This document shows positions 49,602-59,460 of a stretch of 64,000 nt of DNA, in pieces. The stretch lies in assembly GCA_900552465.1 (NCBI GenBank), contig URZO01000004.1, positions 50,691 to 114,690 of the forward strand. The letters run 5' to 3'. Each line of letters starts with the position of its first letter. Within the stretch, counting starts at the first letter, position 1. Both the position numbers and the translations under genes were made by a program. This DNA is from an uncultured Parabacteroides sp. GTDB lineage: Bacteria; Bacteroidota; Bacteroidia; Bacteroidales; Tannerellaceae. The notes beneath the pieces are model-generated. The model ran no database searches. It was not told the origin of the DNA and saw nothing but the letters and a program-made list of their open reading frames with translations.

Positions 49602-51242
49602 ATGAGAACACTGATAAATAAGATAACGTTGCTGTGTACATCCGCTACTTTATGCCTGTTTTCAGGTTGTACCGGAGGTTTCGAAAATATGAATATCGAC
49701 CCGCTTGCTCCGACTGAAGTCAGCCCGGCTCTGTTGCTCCCCAAGATGCAGGAGTTCCAGTTTAACTGTCCGATGTGGCAGTACCAGATTGGAGAAAGTT
49801 TGTATACGAACCAGTATGCCCAGTATGTCGCTTGTTCGACTGCCGGATTTCCCACCGACCGTTATGGTTGGAACGACCAGTTTGTAAAAGAGAGTTTCTG
49901 GTATGATTATTATTTGTATGTGCCTAAAAACCTGATGACCGTAAAAGAACAGTTGGAGGAGCATCCCGAATATAATAATATGTATCAGATCATGCGGATA
50001 TTTGTCGCTCTGGCTGCATCCAGGACTACCGACCTGTTTGGGGATATCCCGTATTTTGACGGCGGTAAAGGTTTGTCGGATGCTGCCTATGATAGCCAGA
50101 AAGATATTTATTATGCCCTTTTCACAGAGCTTGATGAAGCAGTCAGTTTTTTGAACGAGCATAAGAATGATGCCGATCAGTATTCGTATGGAACTTCCGA
50201 TCTCTTTTATAACGGGGATGTTTCCAAATGGATCAAATTAGGGAACTCTTTACGTCTGCGTCTGGCTTTACGAATTTCATTCGTAGACCCGGAAAAGGCT
50301 AAGGCGGAAGGCGAAGCGGCTCTGCGTGGAGAACTGTTGAGCAGTAATGAAGAGACAGCCGGAATCCCGCAAGTGGCTACCAATATGGGACATTCGTTGT
50401 GGACGATCTCTTTCTGGGATGAATTCCGCGTAAGTAAAACGATGATCGATATCATGCTTTACGAAAGCAGTATCGAAGATCCGCGCCTGCCGCTACATTT
50501 CAGCCAGACACAGGGATATGCCGCAGGCGAATATGACAAAAAATGGCAGGGGCTGCCTAACGGTTTGCCGGCCAATATGATCCGTAATGATGCTTATCCG
50601 GATTATCTGCCGAAGAATACATCTTGTATCTGGGGATATAATTCCTGTGGAAACTGGAATGCAAAAACTTCCCTGACAGAGGGTGAGAAGACTTCCGGGC
50701 CAAGCCAGTTGTACGGTTTGATCGAAAAACCTCTTATCGTCTTTAATTATCCGGAAGTCTGCTTCCTGAAAGCCGAAGCAGCCATACGTGGATGGAGCGG
50801 GGCCGGAGATGCCAAGAGCAATTACGAAGCGGGAATACGCGCCTCCTTCGAGGATGCCCGCAAAGATGCGGATGCTTCCTATTATATAGCCGATTATAAA
50901 CCGGAGAATGATGATGTCTACATCAATGGCGGAAATGTAAAATGGGATGACGGCGCAGACTTTGAGGCAAAGCTGAAAAAGATTATTACGCAGAAATGGA
51001 TTGCAATCTATCCGAATGGGGTAGAAGCCTGGAGTGAATTCAGACGTACGGGTTATCCTTTGTTTAATCCGGTCATTGCCTGTGATATTGACGATATCAA
51101 AGCAGGTGAGTTTATCAAGAAATTGCGTTATGTCGATGATGAACGCAGCTTGAATCCGAATGCGACGAGCCCAAGTGTGAATAATAATCAGGGAGACGGT
51201 CCCCATGTTCGCGTATGGTGGGATACGAAACGGTATAAATAA
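49602..51242 (+). CDS. SusD/RagB-type nutrient-binding lipoprotein (locus 2)
   Basis: A 546-residue lipoprotein with lipobox CLFSGC (C23). The N-terminus (TGGFENMNIDPLAPTEVSPALLLPKM) and the segment DVSKWIKLGNSLRLRLALRIS mark the SusD-like_2 subgroup, distinct from the classical SusD domain of locus 1. The C-terminal WIAIYPNGVEAWSEFRRTGYP is typical for this subgroup. It forms the lid of the SusC at 46213. A hairpin follows within 15 bp. Confidence 0.93.
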   Translation: MRTLINKITLLCTSATLCLFSGCTGGFENMNIDPLAPTEVSPALLLPKMQEFQFNCPMWQYQIGESLYTNQYAQYVACSTAGFPTDRYGWNDQFVKESFWYDYYLYVPKNLMTVKEQLEEHPEYNNMYQIMRIFVALAASRTTDLFGDIPYFDGGKGLSDAAYDSQKDIYYALFTELDEAVSFLNEHKNDADQYSYGTSDLFYNGDVSKWIKLGNSLRLRLALRISFVDPEKAKAEGEAALRGELLSSNEETAGIPQVATNMGHSLWTISFWDEFRVSKTMIDIMLYESSIEDPRLPLHFSQTQGYAAGEYDKKWQGLPNGLPANMIRNDAYPDYLPKNTSCIWGYNSCGNWNAKTSLTEGEKTSGPSQLYGLIEKPLIVFNYPEVCFLKAEAAIRGWSGAGDAKSNYEAGIRASFEDARKDADASYYIADYKPENDDVYINGGNVKWDDGADFEAKLKKIITQKWIAIYPNGVEAWSEFRRTGYPLFNPVIACDIDDIKAGEFIKKLRYVDDERSLNPNATSPSVNNNQGDGPHVRVWWDTKRYK

Positions 51243-51255
51243 CTTTGTTGAATCA

Positions 51256-51279
51256 GATGCCCGCGTTCAAGCGGGCATC
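51256..51279 (+). terminator. hairpin between susD and the enzyme genes of locus 2
   Basis: A perfect 9-bp GC-rich stem GATGCCCGC (51256-51264) with GCGGGCATC (51271-51279) and a 6-nt loop, not followed by a T-run. It sits in the 55-bp gap after susD. It may be a processing or partial-termination site that makes susCD more abundant than the downstream enzymes. Confidence 0.5.
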
Positions 51280-51297
51280 GTAATCTTATGACATGTT

Positions 51298-53121
51298 ATG
51301 AACAGACTTGTATATGGAATATGTATTATCTGTCTGTCTTTATCCGATGTTCATGTATCATTGGGGGCGCTTCAATATGATTTGAAATCGCTGTATAGGC
51401 AGACAGACTCGTGCTGTATTGATGAGAGGGCTGCGTGCATGCCGGTTATAGGGATCTCTACGAATTACAATAATGGGCGTTCTGATGTCGCGGATACGTA
51501 TGTGCAGGCCGTTTTACGGTCGGGAGGGATTCCGGTTCTCATCCCTGTCATAACGGATGATGTCGCCTTGCGTTCACTAACTTCGTCTATAGATGGCTTG
51601 GTGATGGTAGGAGGTGAAGATGTCAACCCGTTATGGTTCGGCGAAGAACCTCACCCCCGCTTGGGAGAGGTGATTCCTGTCCGGGATCTGTATGAACTGA
51701 AATTGATAAAGTTGGCAACGGACCGGAATATTCCTGTTTTAGGCGTCTGCCGGGGAGAACAGCTAATCAATGTAGCATTTGGCGGAACTTTGATTCAGGA
51801 TATTAATTCCCAGGTTCAGTCTGCAATCAAACATAAACAGGATCAGGCAGGTACTGCGCCTTCCCATAAGATAGGTCTGGAATCCGGTAGTCAGTTGGCG
51901 CAAATTATAGGAACGGACTCTGCCTATGTCAATTCTTTTCATCACCAGTCTGTCGGCAAGGTGGCTCCGGGTTTCAAGCCTGTTGCTTTTGCCCGGGACG
52001 GAATTGTCGAAGCGATAGAAGCCTGGCCGAACCGTCCTGTAATGGGGGTACAATGGCATCCGGAAAGCTTGCTGTTAGGTGGCGATACGGTCATGGGGAA
52101 GATTTTCTGTTTTCTGACAGATAAAGCAAAAACATTCCGTCGGGCCAAAGAAATACACCGGCGGATTATATCATTGGATACGCATAGCGACACACCTCTT
52201 TGTTTCGGAGAAGCCGGATTTGACATCTCACACCGGGAGTCCAATCAGATCAATATCCCGAAAATGGAAGAAGGACGTCTGGACGCCGCCTTCCTGGCAG
52301 CATGGCTCCGTCAGGGTAAACGTGATGATGCTTCTTTGCAGCAAGCAGTGGAGAAGGCGACTGCATTGATCGAAAGTATTCATGAGCAAGTCGGGCGGAA
52401 CAGTTCGCTTTGTGGCATTGCTACGAGTCCGGATGAGGTTCTCCGCTATAAAGACGAAGGGAAAAAAGCCTTTCTGATAGGCATCGAGAATGGATATGCT
52501 ATCGGAAAAGACTTGAGTAATTTGGCCCGCTTCCATGATATGGGAGTCACTTATATGACATTGTGCCATACATACGACAATGACATCTGCGATACTTCGA
52601 CAGATTCGAAAAGGGAATGGAAAGGACTCAGTCCTTTTGGTGAAAAGGTTGTCAAAGAGATGAACCGGCTGGGGATGATGGTCGATTTGTCCCACGCCTC
52701 CCAGGAAACTTTCTTTGATACGATCGAATTATCAGAGGTACCAGTCATTTGTTCTCATTCTTCTTCAAAAGCCCTGTGCGACCACAACCGGAATCTGACG
52801 GATGAACAGCTACGGGCGTTGGCTAAAAACGGCGGTGTCGTTCAGGTCTGTTTAGTCAGCAACTTCTTAAATACGAAGGCGGACGAAGCCTGCCTGATGG
52901 ACTTTATTGAACACATTGACCATATCGTGAAAGTGGCGGGAATAGACCATGTCGGCATCGGTTCGGATTTTGATGGAGGCGGGGGAGTAACCGGCTGTAA
53001 TGGTGCGAACGATATGATCCAGGTTACGGTTAAGTTATTGGAAAGGGGATATTCGGAAGAAGATATAGCAAAGATCTGGGGAGGAAACCTGTTGCGGGTG
53101 ATGCGAGTTGTTCAACGTTAA
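51298..53121 (+). CDS. fused peptidase C26 (gamma-glutamyl hydrolase-like) and M19 membrane dipeptidase
   Basis: A 607-residue exported protein joining two peptidase domains. Residues about 48-275 are a class I glutamine-amidotransferase-like C26 domain: nucleophile C151 in LGVCRGEQ, and H254/E256 in GVQWHPES. Residues about 285-607 are an M19 dipeptidase: metal ligands H296 and D298 in DTHSDTP, bridging E397 in GIENGYA, H466 in DLSHAS and H487 in CSHSSSK, then GIGSDFDG. Both catalytic sets look complete. C26 members cleave gamma-glutamyl bonds, M19 members L,D- or D-containing dipeptides. Together they could act on peptidoglycan-like or gamma-glutamyl peptides, but the pairing within a SusC/SusD locus leaves the substrate open. 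An N-terminal signal peptide without lipobox is visible. DUF5107 follows 11 bp later. Confidence 0.9.
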   Translation: MNRLVYGICIICLSLSDVHVSLGALQYDLKSLYRQTDSCCIDERAACMPVIGISTNYNNGRSDVADTYVQAVLRSGGIPVLIPVITDDVALRSLTSSIDGLVMVGGEDVNPLWFGEEPHPRLGEVIPVRDLYELKLIKLATDRNIPVLGVCRGEQLINVAFGGTLIQDINSQVQSAIKHKQDQAGTAPSHKIGLESGSQLAQIIGTDSAYVNSFHHQSVGKVAPGFKPVAFARDGIVEAIEAWPNRPVMGVQWHPESLLLGGDTVMGKIFCFLTDKAKTFRRAKEIHRRIISLDTHSDTPLCFGEAGFDISHRESNQINIPKMEEGRLDAAFLAAWLRQGKRDDASLQQAVEKATALIESIHEQVGRNSSLCGIATSPDEVLRYKDEGKKAFLIGIENGYAIGKDLSNLARFHDMGVTYMTLCHTYDNDICDTSTDSKREWKGLSPFGEKVVKEMNRLGMMVDLSHASQETFFDTIELSEVPVICSHSSSKALCDHNRNLTDEQLRALAKNGGVVQVCLVSNFLNTKADEACLMDFIEHIDHIVKVAGIDHVGIGSDFDGGGGVTGCNGANDMIQVTVKLLERGYSEEDIAKIWGGNLLRVMRVVQR

Positions 53122-53132
53122 ATGTATATGTT

Positions 53133-56100
53133 ATGAAATTTATTGGATTTGTTATCTGTGTTTTTTGTTCTTGTTTCTCCTTATATGCGCAGAAGGCGAC
53201 TGTTAACGAGTTTGAGCAGGAAATGACGACGTATCCGTTTAGCGATCCTGATCCTGTTCCCAGACCGGATAACCTGTATTATCCCTATTTCAGGTTTGAC
53301 GGTTTCTCTGCCGGGAGCGTAAAGAAGAAGTGGAAAACGGTTGAACTGGATAATCCGTACATCCGTGTGACCCTGTTCCCTGAAATCGGGGGGAAGATAT
53401 GGGGCGCACTGGATAAAACCTCTCAAAAGGAATTTATTTATACGAACAGTGTCGTGAAGTTCCGGGACATAGCCATGCGCGGTCCCTGGGTTTCCGGCGG
53501 TGTGGAGTTTAACTTCGGTATTATCGGACATGCTCCGACTTCGGCGACTCCTGTTGATTATTTTGTGAAGGAAAAGGAGGATGGGAGCGTCAGTTGCTAT
53601 ATTTCGGCAATAGAATTTGTCTCTCATACGACTTGGATCGTGGAGGTAAACTTGCCAAAGGATAAGGCCTGTTTTACCACACATACGGTTTGGTATAACG
53701 GCTCATCCCTCGATCAGCCTTATTATCAGTGGATGAATGCAGCTTATAAGGCGGAAGGGGATGCTCAGTTTTGTTATCCGGGAACGCACTACATCAAACA
53801 TAGCGGGGAACTGTTTTCTTTCCCGGTAGATGACGAAGGGCGGGATATTTCCTGGTATAAAAATAATGATTTTGAGAGTGATAAATCTTGCCATGTCCTG
53901 GGATTCTATAATGATTTTTATGGCGCTTACTGGCACGATGATGATTATGGTACTGTCCACCATGCCGCGTATGATGAAAAATTAGGAATGAAAATCTTCT
54001 TATGGAGTCAGGCAAGGGATGGAGCTATCTGGGAAAAGTTATTGACGGATACGGACGGGCAGTATGTGGAATTGCAATCCGGAAGGATGTACAGCCAGCC
54101 TGCTACCCAGAGTGCATACTCTCCCTTCAAACATCCGGCTTTCATACCGGGAATGACGGATGAGTGGAGTGAATACTGGTATCCCGTAAAAGAAACGAAA
54201 GGTATTTTGAAAGCAAGTCGTATCGGGGCATTCAATATGTTCAGGGAAGCCGATTCGTTGAAGGTCTGTTTTTCGCCGGTACAAGCTCTGAATACAACGA
54301 TTCGATTTTATGCGGATGGTAAGGAAATATTCTCGGAAGCGTTGCAATCCGGAGTTTTACAGACGTGGAGCAGATCCTATCCACTGGTAGGGAAATGGGC
54401 CGATACCGCTTTAAAAGTCGTGATCGGCAATGATGAATTGGTCTATTCTGAAAAGAAAACAGATAATGAGATAAATCGTCCCAAACAGATTCCGGCAGAC
54501 TTTGACTGGAATTCGGTATATGGTCTGTACACGCAAGGGGAACAATGGATGAACCAGAAGTTTTTCGCTAATGCCGAGACCTATTTGTCGAAAGCATTGG
54601 AAAAAGACCCGTATTTTGCTCCGGCCTTGGTACGCCTTGCCTCTCTGTACTATCGGGAGGCGAAATATACGAAAGCGTTGGAACTGGCTCGCCGGGCATT
54701 AAGCCTCAATGCATACGATGGGGAAGCCAACTACTTGTATGGCTTGATAAACCAGAGTCTGGAAAATTATACCGATGCGAAAGACGGTTTTTCTGTCGCC
54801 TCCTATTCTGCGGCTTTCCGTTCGGTAGCGTATGTTAAGTTAGCTGCCTGCTATATGAGGGAGGCGAGTTGGGAGCATGCATTGGAGTATGCAAATAAAA
54901 GTTTGCAATATAATGTGAGGAATCTGGACGCTTTACGGGAAAAGTTAGTCTGTTTCCGGAAGTCGGGCAGGCTGAATGAGTGGACTGAACTGCTGAAAGA
55001 CTTATCGGACAGCTATCCGTTGGACCATATTGTCCGCTACGAACGGTATTTGTCATTGGCAGCATCGCCCGAAGCACGTAATTCATTTACCGCTCTTATC
55101 CGGAACGAACTTCCGGAAGAGACTTATACGGAACTGTCTGTTTGGTATGAATCGGCTGGCTGTCCGGAAGAGGCAATAGATCTGTTGTCCTTTGCTTCTA
55201 AAAATCCGATTGCATGTTATAAGAAGGCTTGGCTTCTGAATAGGAAAGGGGAAACCGGGCAAGCAAAAATATGGATGGACAAAGCCGATGGTTTATCTCC
55301 TGAACTGGTTTTTCCGTTCCGTCCTGAAAATTTGCAGGCTTTAGTCTGGGCTTCGTCGGGTAGTCAATCCTGGAAGCCTAAATATTATCAAGCCGTGTTG
55401 AGGCATGCCTTCCGGGAAAAACAGGAGGCGTTGCAGCTTCTTGACGGATGTAAGGATGTCGACTTTATGCCATTTTTCCTGTATCGGGCTTCGTTGAAGC
55501 AGGGAGAAGAACGTTTGGCCGATTTATTGCAGGCAGAAAAGTTCGGTCAGAGTTGGCGTACCGGTCTGGAGCTAATCAAATATTATAGCGCAAAAAGTGA
55601 CTGGAAAAAGGCAAATGAAATGGCTTCCCGTTATTATCGGCAGTTTCCGGCTAATTATGTGATAGGCTTGCAATACGCAAAAATCTTGTGCGAAACCGGA
55701 CAGTATGCGCATTGCCTTTCATTACTCAAAAAGATAGAGGTGTTACCCAATGAGGGTGCGTACGCCGGAAGAGGTGTGTACCGGGATGCCTGCCTGAATC
55801 TGGCAATCGATTATATCCGGAAACAGAATAAGAGGAAAGCACTTCAATATATAGAAGAATCCAAGGTCTGGATCGAGAATCTGGGCGTAGGAAAACCTTA
55901 TGAAAACACGATCGACTATCGTTTGGAGAACTTTCTGGAGGCTCAGGTTGCTTCCCCTGAAAAAGCCCGGTCCTTGTTGGAACAAATTGCCTTTGTGGGT
56001 AAGGATAAAACAGTGTTTGAATCGAACGACTTATTGTCCGTCCTGGCCCTCCGTTCGCTGGGCAAGGAAAAAGAAGCCGGTGAATGGGTGTCCTTGTGGA

Positions 56101-56285
56101 AAAACGGAGGCGGTAACCTGGCAAAAGACTGGTGCTTCTCCATATATGACAGAAAAGAGGAAGAGGCAGACTCCTTGTTGACGAAACAGGTTGAACAGCA
56201 GGAGAAAACTCCCTGGGAAAGCATTTATGTCGATCGTAACTTCGGGTTACTTACCAAGCTGAAGGCATGGCTCTTATCAGAATAG
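53133..56285 (+). CDS. DUF5107 domain protein with TPR repeats
   Basis: A 1050-residue exported protein (signal peptide ending SLYAQ). Residues about 50-440 form a DUF5107 domain, beta-rich with a galactose-mutarotase-like character (IRVTLFPEIGGKIWGALDK, RGPWVSGGVEFNFG, HTVWYNGSSLDQPYYQWMNA). Residues about 470-1000 are TPR-like helical repeats (YLSKALEKDPYFAPALVRLASLY; LALAR-type helices). DUF5107 proteins occur beside glycosidases in polysaccharide loci and are thought to bind or act on sugars, but no catalytic role is settled. It lies between the C26-M19 fusion and the GH39-like gene with short gaps (11 and 32 bp), so it is part of the operon. Confidence 0.88.
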   Translation: MKFIGFVICVFCSCFSLYAQKATVNEFEQEMTTYPFSDPDPVPRPDNLYYPYFRFDGFSAGSVKKKWKTVELDNPYIRVTLFPEIGGKIWGALDKTSQKEFIYTNSVVKFRDIAMRGPWVSGGVEFNFGIIGHAPTSATPVDYFVKEKEDGSVSCYISAIEFVSHTTWIVEVNLPKDKACFTTHTVWYNGSSLDQPYYQWMNAAYKAEGDAQFCYPGTHYIKHSGELFSFPVDDEGRDISWYKNNDFESDKSCHVLGFYNDFYGAYWHDDDYGTVHHAAYDEKLGMKIFLWSQARDGAIWEKLLTDTDGQYVELQSGRMYSQPATQSAYSPFKHPAFIPGMTDEWSEYWYPVKETKGILKASRIGAFNMFREADSLKVCFSPVQALNTTIRFYADGKEIFSEALQSGVLQTWSRSYPLVGKWADTALKVVIGNDELVYSEKKTDNEINRPKQIPADFDWNSVYGLYTQGEQWMNQKFFANAETYLSKALEKDPYFAPALVRLASLYYREAKYTKALELARRALSLNAYDGEANYLYGLINQSLENYTDAKDGFSVASYSAAFRSVAYVKLAACYMREASWEHALEYANKSLQYNVRNLDALREKLVCFRKSGRLNEWTELLKDLSDSYPLDHIVRYERYLSLAASPEARNSFTALIRNELPEETYTELSVWYESAGCPEEAIDLLSFASKNPIACYKKAWLLNRKGETGQAKIWMDKADGLSPELVFPFRPENLQALVWASSGSQSWKPKYYQAVLRHAFREKQEALQLLDGCKDVDFMPFFLYRASLKQGEERLADLLQAEKFGQSWRTGLELIKYYSAKSDWKKANEMASRYYRQFPANYVIGLQYAKILCETGQYAHCLSLLKKIEVLPNEGAYAGRGVYRDACLNLAIDYIRKQNKRKALQYIEESKVWIENLGVGKPYENTIDYRLENFLEAQVASPEKARSLLEQIAFVGKDKTVFESNDLLSVLALRSLGKEKEAGEWVSLWKNGGGNLAKDWCFSIYDRKEEEADSLLTKQVEQQEKTPWESIYVDRNFGLLTKLKAWLLSE

Positions 56286-56317
56286 GGAATATGTTTTATT
56301 GATGAAAATTTGAAACC

Positions 56318-57721
56318 ATGAGAAAGATAGTGTTATTTTTTTATCTGATTTGCACCTTATTACTGGTCGTGGCAGACACTTGGGCGAAAGACGCTGTGCC
56401 TGCTCTCATTAAGGTGCAATCGAAGGAGATTATCGGAAAAATCAAAAAGGTAAACGGTGGGAACCTGGCTCCTCCATTAACGGAAGAAACCCAGCCCGGT
56501 TGTAATATTCGGGATGCTTTTGCCCGGATGAATATACCTGTAACCCGTTTACATGATGCCCCTTTTGAAAACGGAGGTCTTCGTCTGGTCGATATTCCTT
56601 TGATTTTCTGTAATATGAATGCCAATGCCAATGATCCGGAAAACTATTATTTCGAACAGACCGATGACTATATCCGGAATTGCATGGAAACGGGGACAAA
56701 AGTTTATTACCGTTTGGGCACCACAATCGAGCATAGCGAAAATAAGTATTTCGTTCATCCGCCGGAGGATGTGAAGAAATGGATAGAGGTCGTTTCCAAT
56801 ATCATCCGCCATTATACGGAAGGCAAATGGAATGGGTTCCATTATGATATCGAGTATTGGGAAATATGGAACGAACCGGATTTGGGGCCACAGATGTGGA
56901 CCGGGACGCTTGCCGAATTCAATGACTTCTATGTGAAGGTATCCAAAGAGCTGAAGAAGCGTTTCCCGCATCTGAAAATCGGAGGGCCGGGACATTGTTC
57001 GGGTGAAGAGGCGAATGTGAAAAGCTTTCTTTCCTTCTGTGCAAAGAACAAAGCTCCGCTGGATTTCTATTCTTACCATTTGTATGCGCCGGACGATAAA
57101 GATATATTGGAACATCCGGTTCTGATCCGTAAATGGCTGGATGAGTTCGGCTACGAAAAGACGGAACTTCATTTGAATGAATGGCATTATAACCCGTCCG
57201 GCCCGATCTTCTGGTCGTTCGACCGGCATAAACAGGGTGAATTGTTGAAGTTTGCAATGGGAGTGGAAGGAGCCGCTTTCATAAATACGATTCTGATAGG
57301 CTGGCAGGATAAGCCGGTTGACCTGGGGTGCTATTACACCGTGACGGAAACCCGCTGGGGGCTTTTTGAAGACCGTAAGCCGACTAAAAGCTATTATGGG
57401 ATGAAGGCTTTCGGAGAGATTATTAAGTATGATAACCGGTTACAGTTGGCAACAGAGAATTTACCGGCAGGAAGCCGTTCGCTGGCGGGAACGGACGATA
57501 AGGGGAATATGGCTATCCTGACTACTTTATGGAAATCCGGTCCGACAGATCTATTATTTGATGTCGATAACATCCGTGATTATTCGCAAGTGGAGATTTA
57601 TATGCTGGATGACACACACGATCTGATTCCTATAGTCGCCCTGGAGCATGTCTCAGGCAAGTTAAAAGTGAAAACAGTCTCGGATTCAAGCGTTATCCTG
57701 ATAAAGCTCCGGAAAGATTGA
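56318..57721 (+). CDS. GH39-like glycoside hydrolase
   Basis: A 467-residue exported (alpha/beta)8 retaining glycosidase (signal peptide ending DTWAK). The likely acid/base is E186 in YWEIWNEPDLG and the nucleophile E288 in LHLNEWHY, the arrangement of GH39 and clan GH-A. The C-terminal 90 residues form a beta-sandwich. Known GH39 activities include beta-xylosidase, alpha-iduronidase and glucuronosyl-rhamnohydrolase. The neighbouring rhamnose mutarotase favours a rhamnose-containing substrate, but this is inference. Confidence 0.82.
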   Translation: MRKIVLFFYLICTLLLVVADTWAKDAVPALIKVQSKEIIGKIKKVNGGNLAPPLTEETQPGCNIRDAFARMNIPVTRLHDAPFENGGLRLVDIPLIFCNMNANANDPENYYFEQTDDYIRNCMETGTKVYYRLGTTIEHSENKYFVHPPEDVKKWIEVVSNIIRHYTEGKWNGFHYDIEYWEIWNEPDLGPQMWTGTLAEFNDFYVKVSKELKKRFPHLKIGGPGHCSGEEANVKSFLSFCAKNKAPLDFYSYHLYAPDDKDILEHPVLIRKWLDEFGYEKTELHLNEWHYNPSGPIFWSFDRHKQGELLKFAMGVEGAAFINTILIGWQDKPVDLGCYYTVTETRWGLFEDRKPTKSYYGMKAFGEIIKYDNRLQLATENLPAGSRSLAGTDDKGNMAILTTLWKSGPTDLLFDVDNIRDYSQVEIYMLDDTHDLIPIVALEHVSGKLKVKTVSDSSVILIKLRKD

Positions 57722-57757
57722 ATTTGTAGTTTTAATCGAATACTAATATTAGATATC

Positions 57758-58066
57758 ATGAAACGACACGCATTTAAAATGTATCTCAAACCCGGATACG
57801 AGGTTGAATACGAAAGAAGGCACAATGAGATTTGGCCGGAGTTGCAAAAGGAACTGAAAGAGAGTGGTATAAGTGACTATTCCATTTATTGGGACAGGGA
57901 GAGCAACTATCTGTTCGCATTTCAAATGGTGGACGATTCCGTCCCTTCACATGACCCGTCCCCTGTTCTTTGGAAATGGTGGGCTTATATGGCTGATATT
58001 ATGGATACTAACCCAGATACATCTCCCGTATCGGTCTCTTTGCAAGAGGTCTTTCATATGGATTGA
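57758..58066 (+). CDS. rhaM: L-rhamnose mutarotase
   Basis: Interconverts alpha and beta anomers of L-rhamnose, a small cytoplasmic dimeric enzyme. The 102 residues match the family length (about 104) and signatures: ERRHNEIWPELQKELKESGI, YSIYWDRESNYLFAF, KWWAYMADIM, NPDTSPVSVSLQEVFHMD. It has no signal peptide, unlike its exported neighbours. Its presence implies that the locus 2 substrate releases L-rhamnose. ATG 57758 lies 36 bp after the GH39-like stop. Confidence 0.93.
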   Translation: MKRHAFKMYLKPGYEVEYERRHNEIWPELQKELKESGISDYSIYWDRESNYLFAFQMVDDSVPSHDPSPVLWKWWAYMADIMDTNPDTSPVSVSLQEVFHMD

Positions 58067-58086
58067 TGTACTTAAATTGTATAAAA

Positions 58087-59274
58087 ATGAAGAGTATATA
58101 TAGTCTTTTCTTATTCTTGGTTTTATTTTGCGGATGCAGCAGATCTCCGCAGAATACGGATGTTTCGGAACTTCTCAATTTGAGAAAGGCTTATTCGGAA
58201 TTAGTCTATAATGTGAAGGATTTCGGTGTGAAAGGAGATGGTGTAACGGATGACACACAATCGATCCAGGCAGTGTTGGATTATGTGATGGATCATGGCG
58301 GAGGTACGATCTATTTCCCGAAAGGCTTATACCGGTTGGCTACGATACAGGAACGCTATAGAGTGAAAGCACATCTGATTATAAAACCTAAATCCAGTGC
58401 ATCCGGTGTTCGGGATTATGTGATGGTCCGGATCATGGGGGAGAATTGTGTCGTTACACCTTGCTCGTATGCCAACCATACATCCGAAGATAAGGCGGCG
58501 GTATGGAGTAACGGGACTGTCCTTTTCTCTGATACAATGGGAGAGCTCTATACGGATACAAAAGAACTGCCCACTTCCATTCTGGCCGTAGGAACGGGAG
58601 CAAATCTTTATAGTATGAACCAGGCCGTTGTCAGAATACAGGATATTGCTTTCCAGGCAAAAGCCGAGGAGGGTAAATATCCCCGTTTGTCCGGACTGAA
58701 TATGGCTTATGCGGCAACTGTGTATACGGATAACGTATTGATTTACTCTTCATCCAGAAATGTCACCTTAACATCTCCCTCCCGAGACGGGCATTATTCC
58801 GCCGGGTTCATAGGACCCCGTTTATGGTGTAACCCGGAGCAGGAGCTCAGGAATACGTATGTAAAAAGCGCTTTCAGATATGGTTTTATTTTTTCGGAAC
58901 ACATGAATGGAAATAACCTGTCCGTCTGGGATTGCGAGAATGCCTATGTCTTCTCGAAGATGGATCATTCTTGCTGGTTCGGCAGGATTCATGCTCAGAA
59001 TTGTAAGAATATAATTACATCGCTGGATCTTGATTTTGCCGGACATACGGTTGGTGAATCTTTCCTGAAAATAGAACAGGCCGGCATCGAAATAAACAAT
59101 GGCCAGGTTCCCGAAGATTTTAATTATCAGGACTTCATTGTCGATCCGGGAAACAGGCTGTATGGATCGTTGTTTTATCATATCGTAAAATCGAATGTGG
59201 GAGCAGATAATCACTATTATGCATCTGTCGGTTCTGCGAATATGAAGGTTTCTCCGCTATTCCCTACACCGTAG
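58087..59274 (+). CDS. pectate-lyase-fold lipoprotein (GH28/Pectate_lyase_3-like)
   Basis: A 395-residue lipoprotein (lipobox LFCGC, C17). The N-terminal part of the mature protein, NVKDFGVKGDGVTDDTQSIQAVLDY and GGGTIYFPKGLYRL, is the hallmark of the right-handed parallel beta-helix family Pectate_lyase_3/GH28-related. A following beta-helix is suggested by the Asn/Gly/Val-rich repeats. I see no certain catalytic residues. It probably cleaves or binds an acidic or rhamnosylated polysaccharide at the surface. ATG 58087 was preferred to one eight codons upstream overlapping rhaM, because it gives a proper lipoprotein signal. Last gene of locus 2. Confidence 0.85.
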   Translation: MKSIYSLFLFLVLFCGCSRSPQNTDVSELLNLRKAYSELVYNVKDFGVKGDGVTDDTQSIQAVLDYVMDHGGGTIYFPKGLYRLATIQERYRVKAHLIIKPKSSASGVRDYVMVRIMGENCVVTPCSYANHTSEDKAAVWSNGTVLFSDTMGELYTDTKELPTSILAVGTGANLYSMNQAVVRIQDIAFQAKAEEGKYPRLSGLNMAYAATVYTDNVLIYSSSRNVTLTSPSRDGHYSAGFIGPRLWCNPEQELRNTYVKSAFRYGFIFSEHMNGNNLSVWDCENAYVFSKMDHSCWFGRIHAQNCKNIITSLDLDFAGHTVGESFLKIEQAGIEINNGQVPEDFNYQDFIVDPGNRLYGSLFYHIVKSNVGADNHYYASVGSANMKVSPLFPTP

Positions 59275-59460
59275 GGGAGACCGCTTAGAGGGTGCATTCC
59301 ATTTATGACTTATTGTATAAAACGCATTTTTCTGGCTTAGAAGAATATTGAATATGAATAAATGCTAATCCTGTTCTCTATGGTCAAAAAGGGACTTCTT
59401 CCTTTTTTTCAGGGGTTCCCCGCCATGAAGACGGTCAGCATTTCATTTATCTGGGACTTC

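Noticed and set aside
51298..53121. Two separate genes for the C26 and M19 domains
   Set aside because: The frame is continuous through the linker (about residues 275-290) with no stop, start or ribosome-binding site between the domains.
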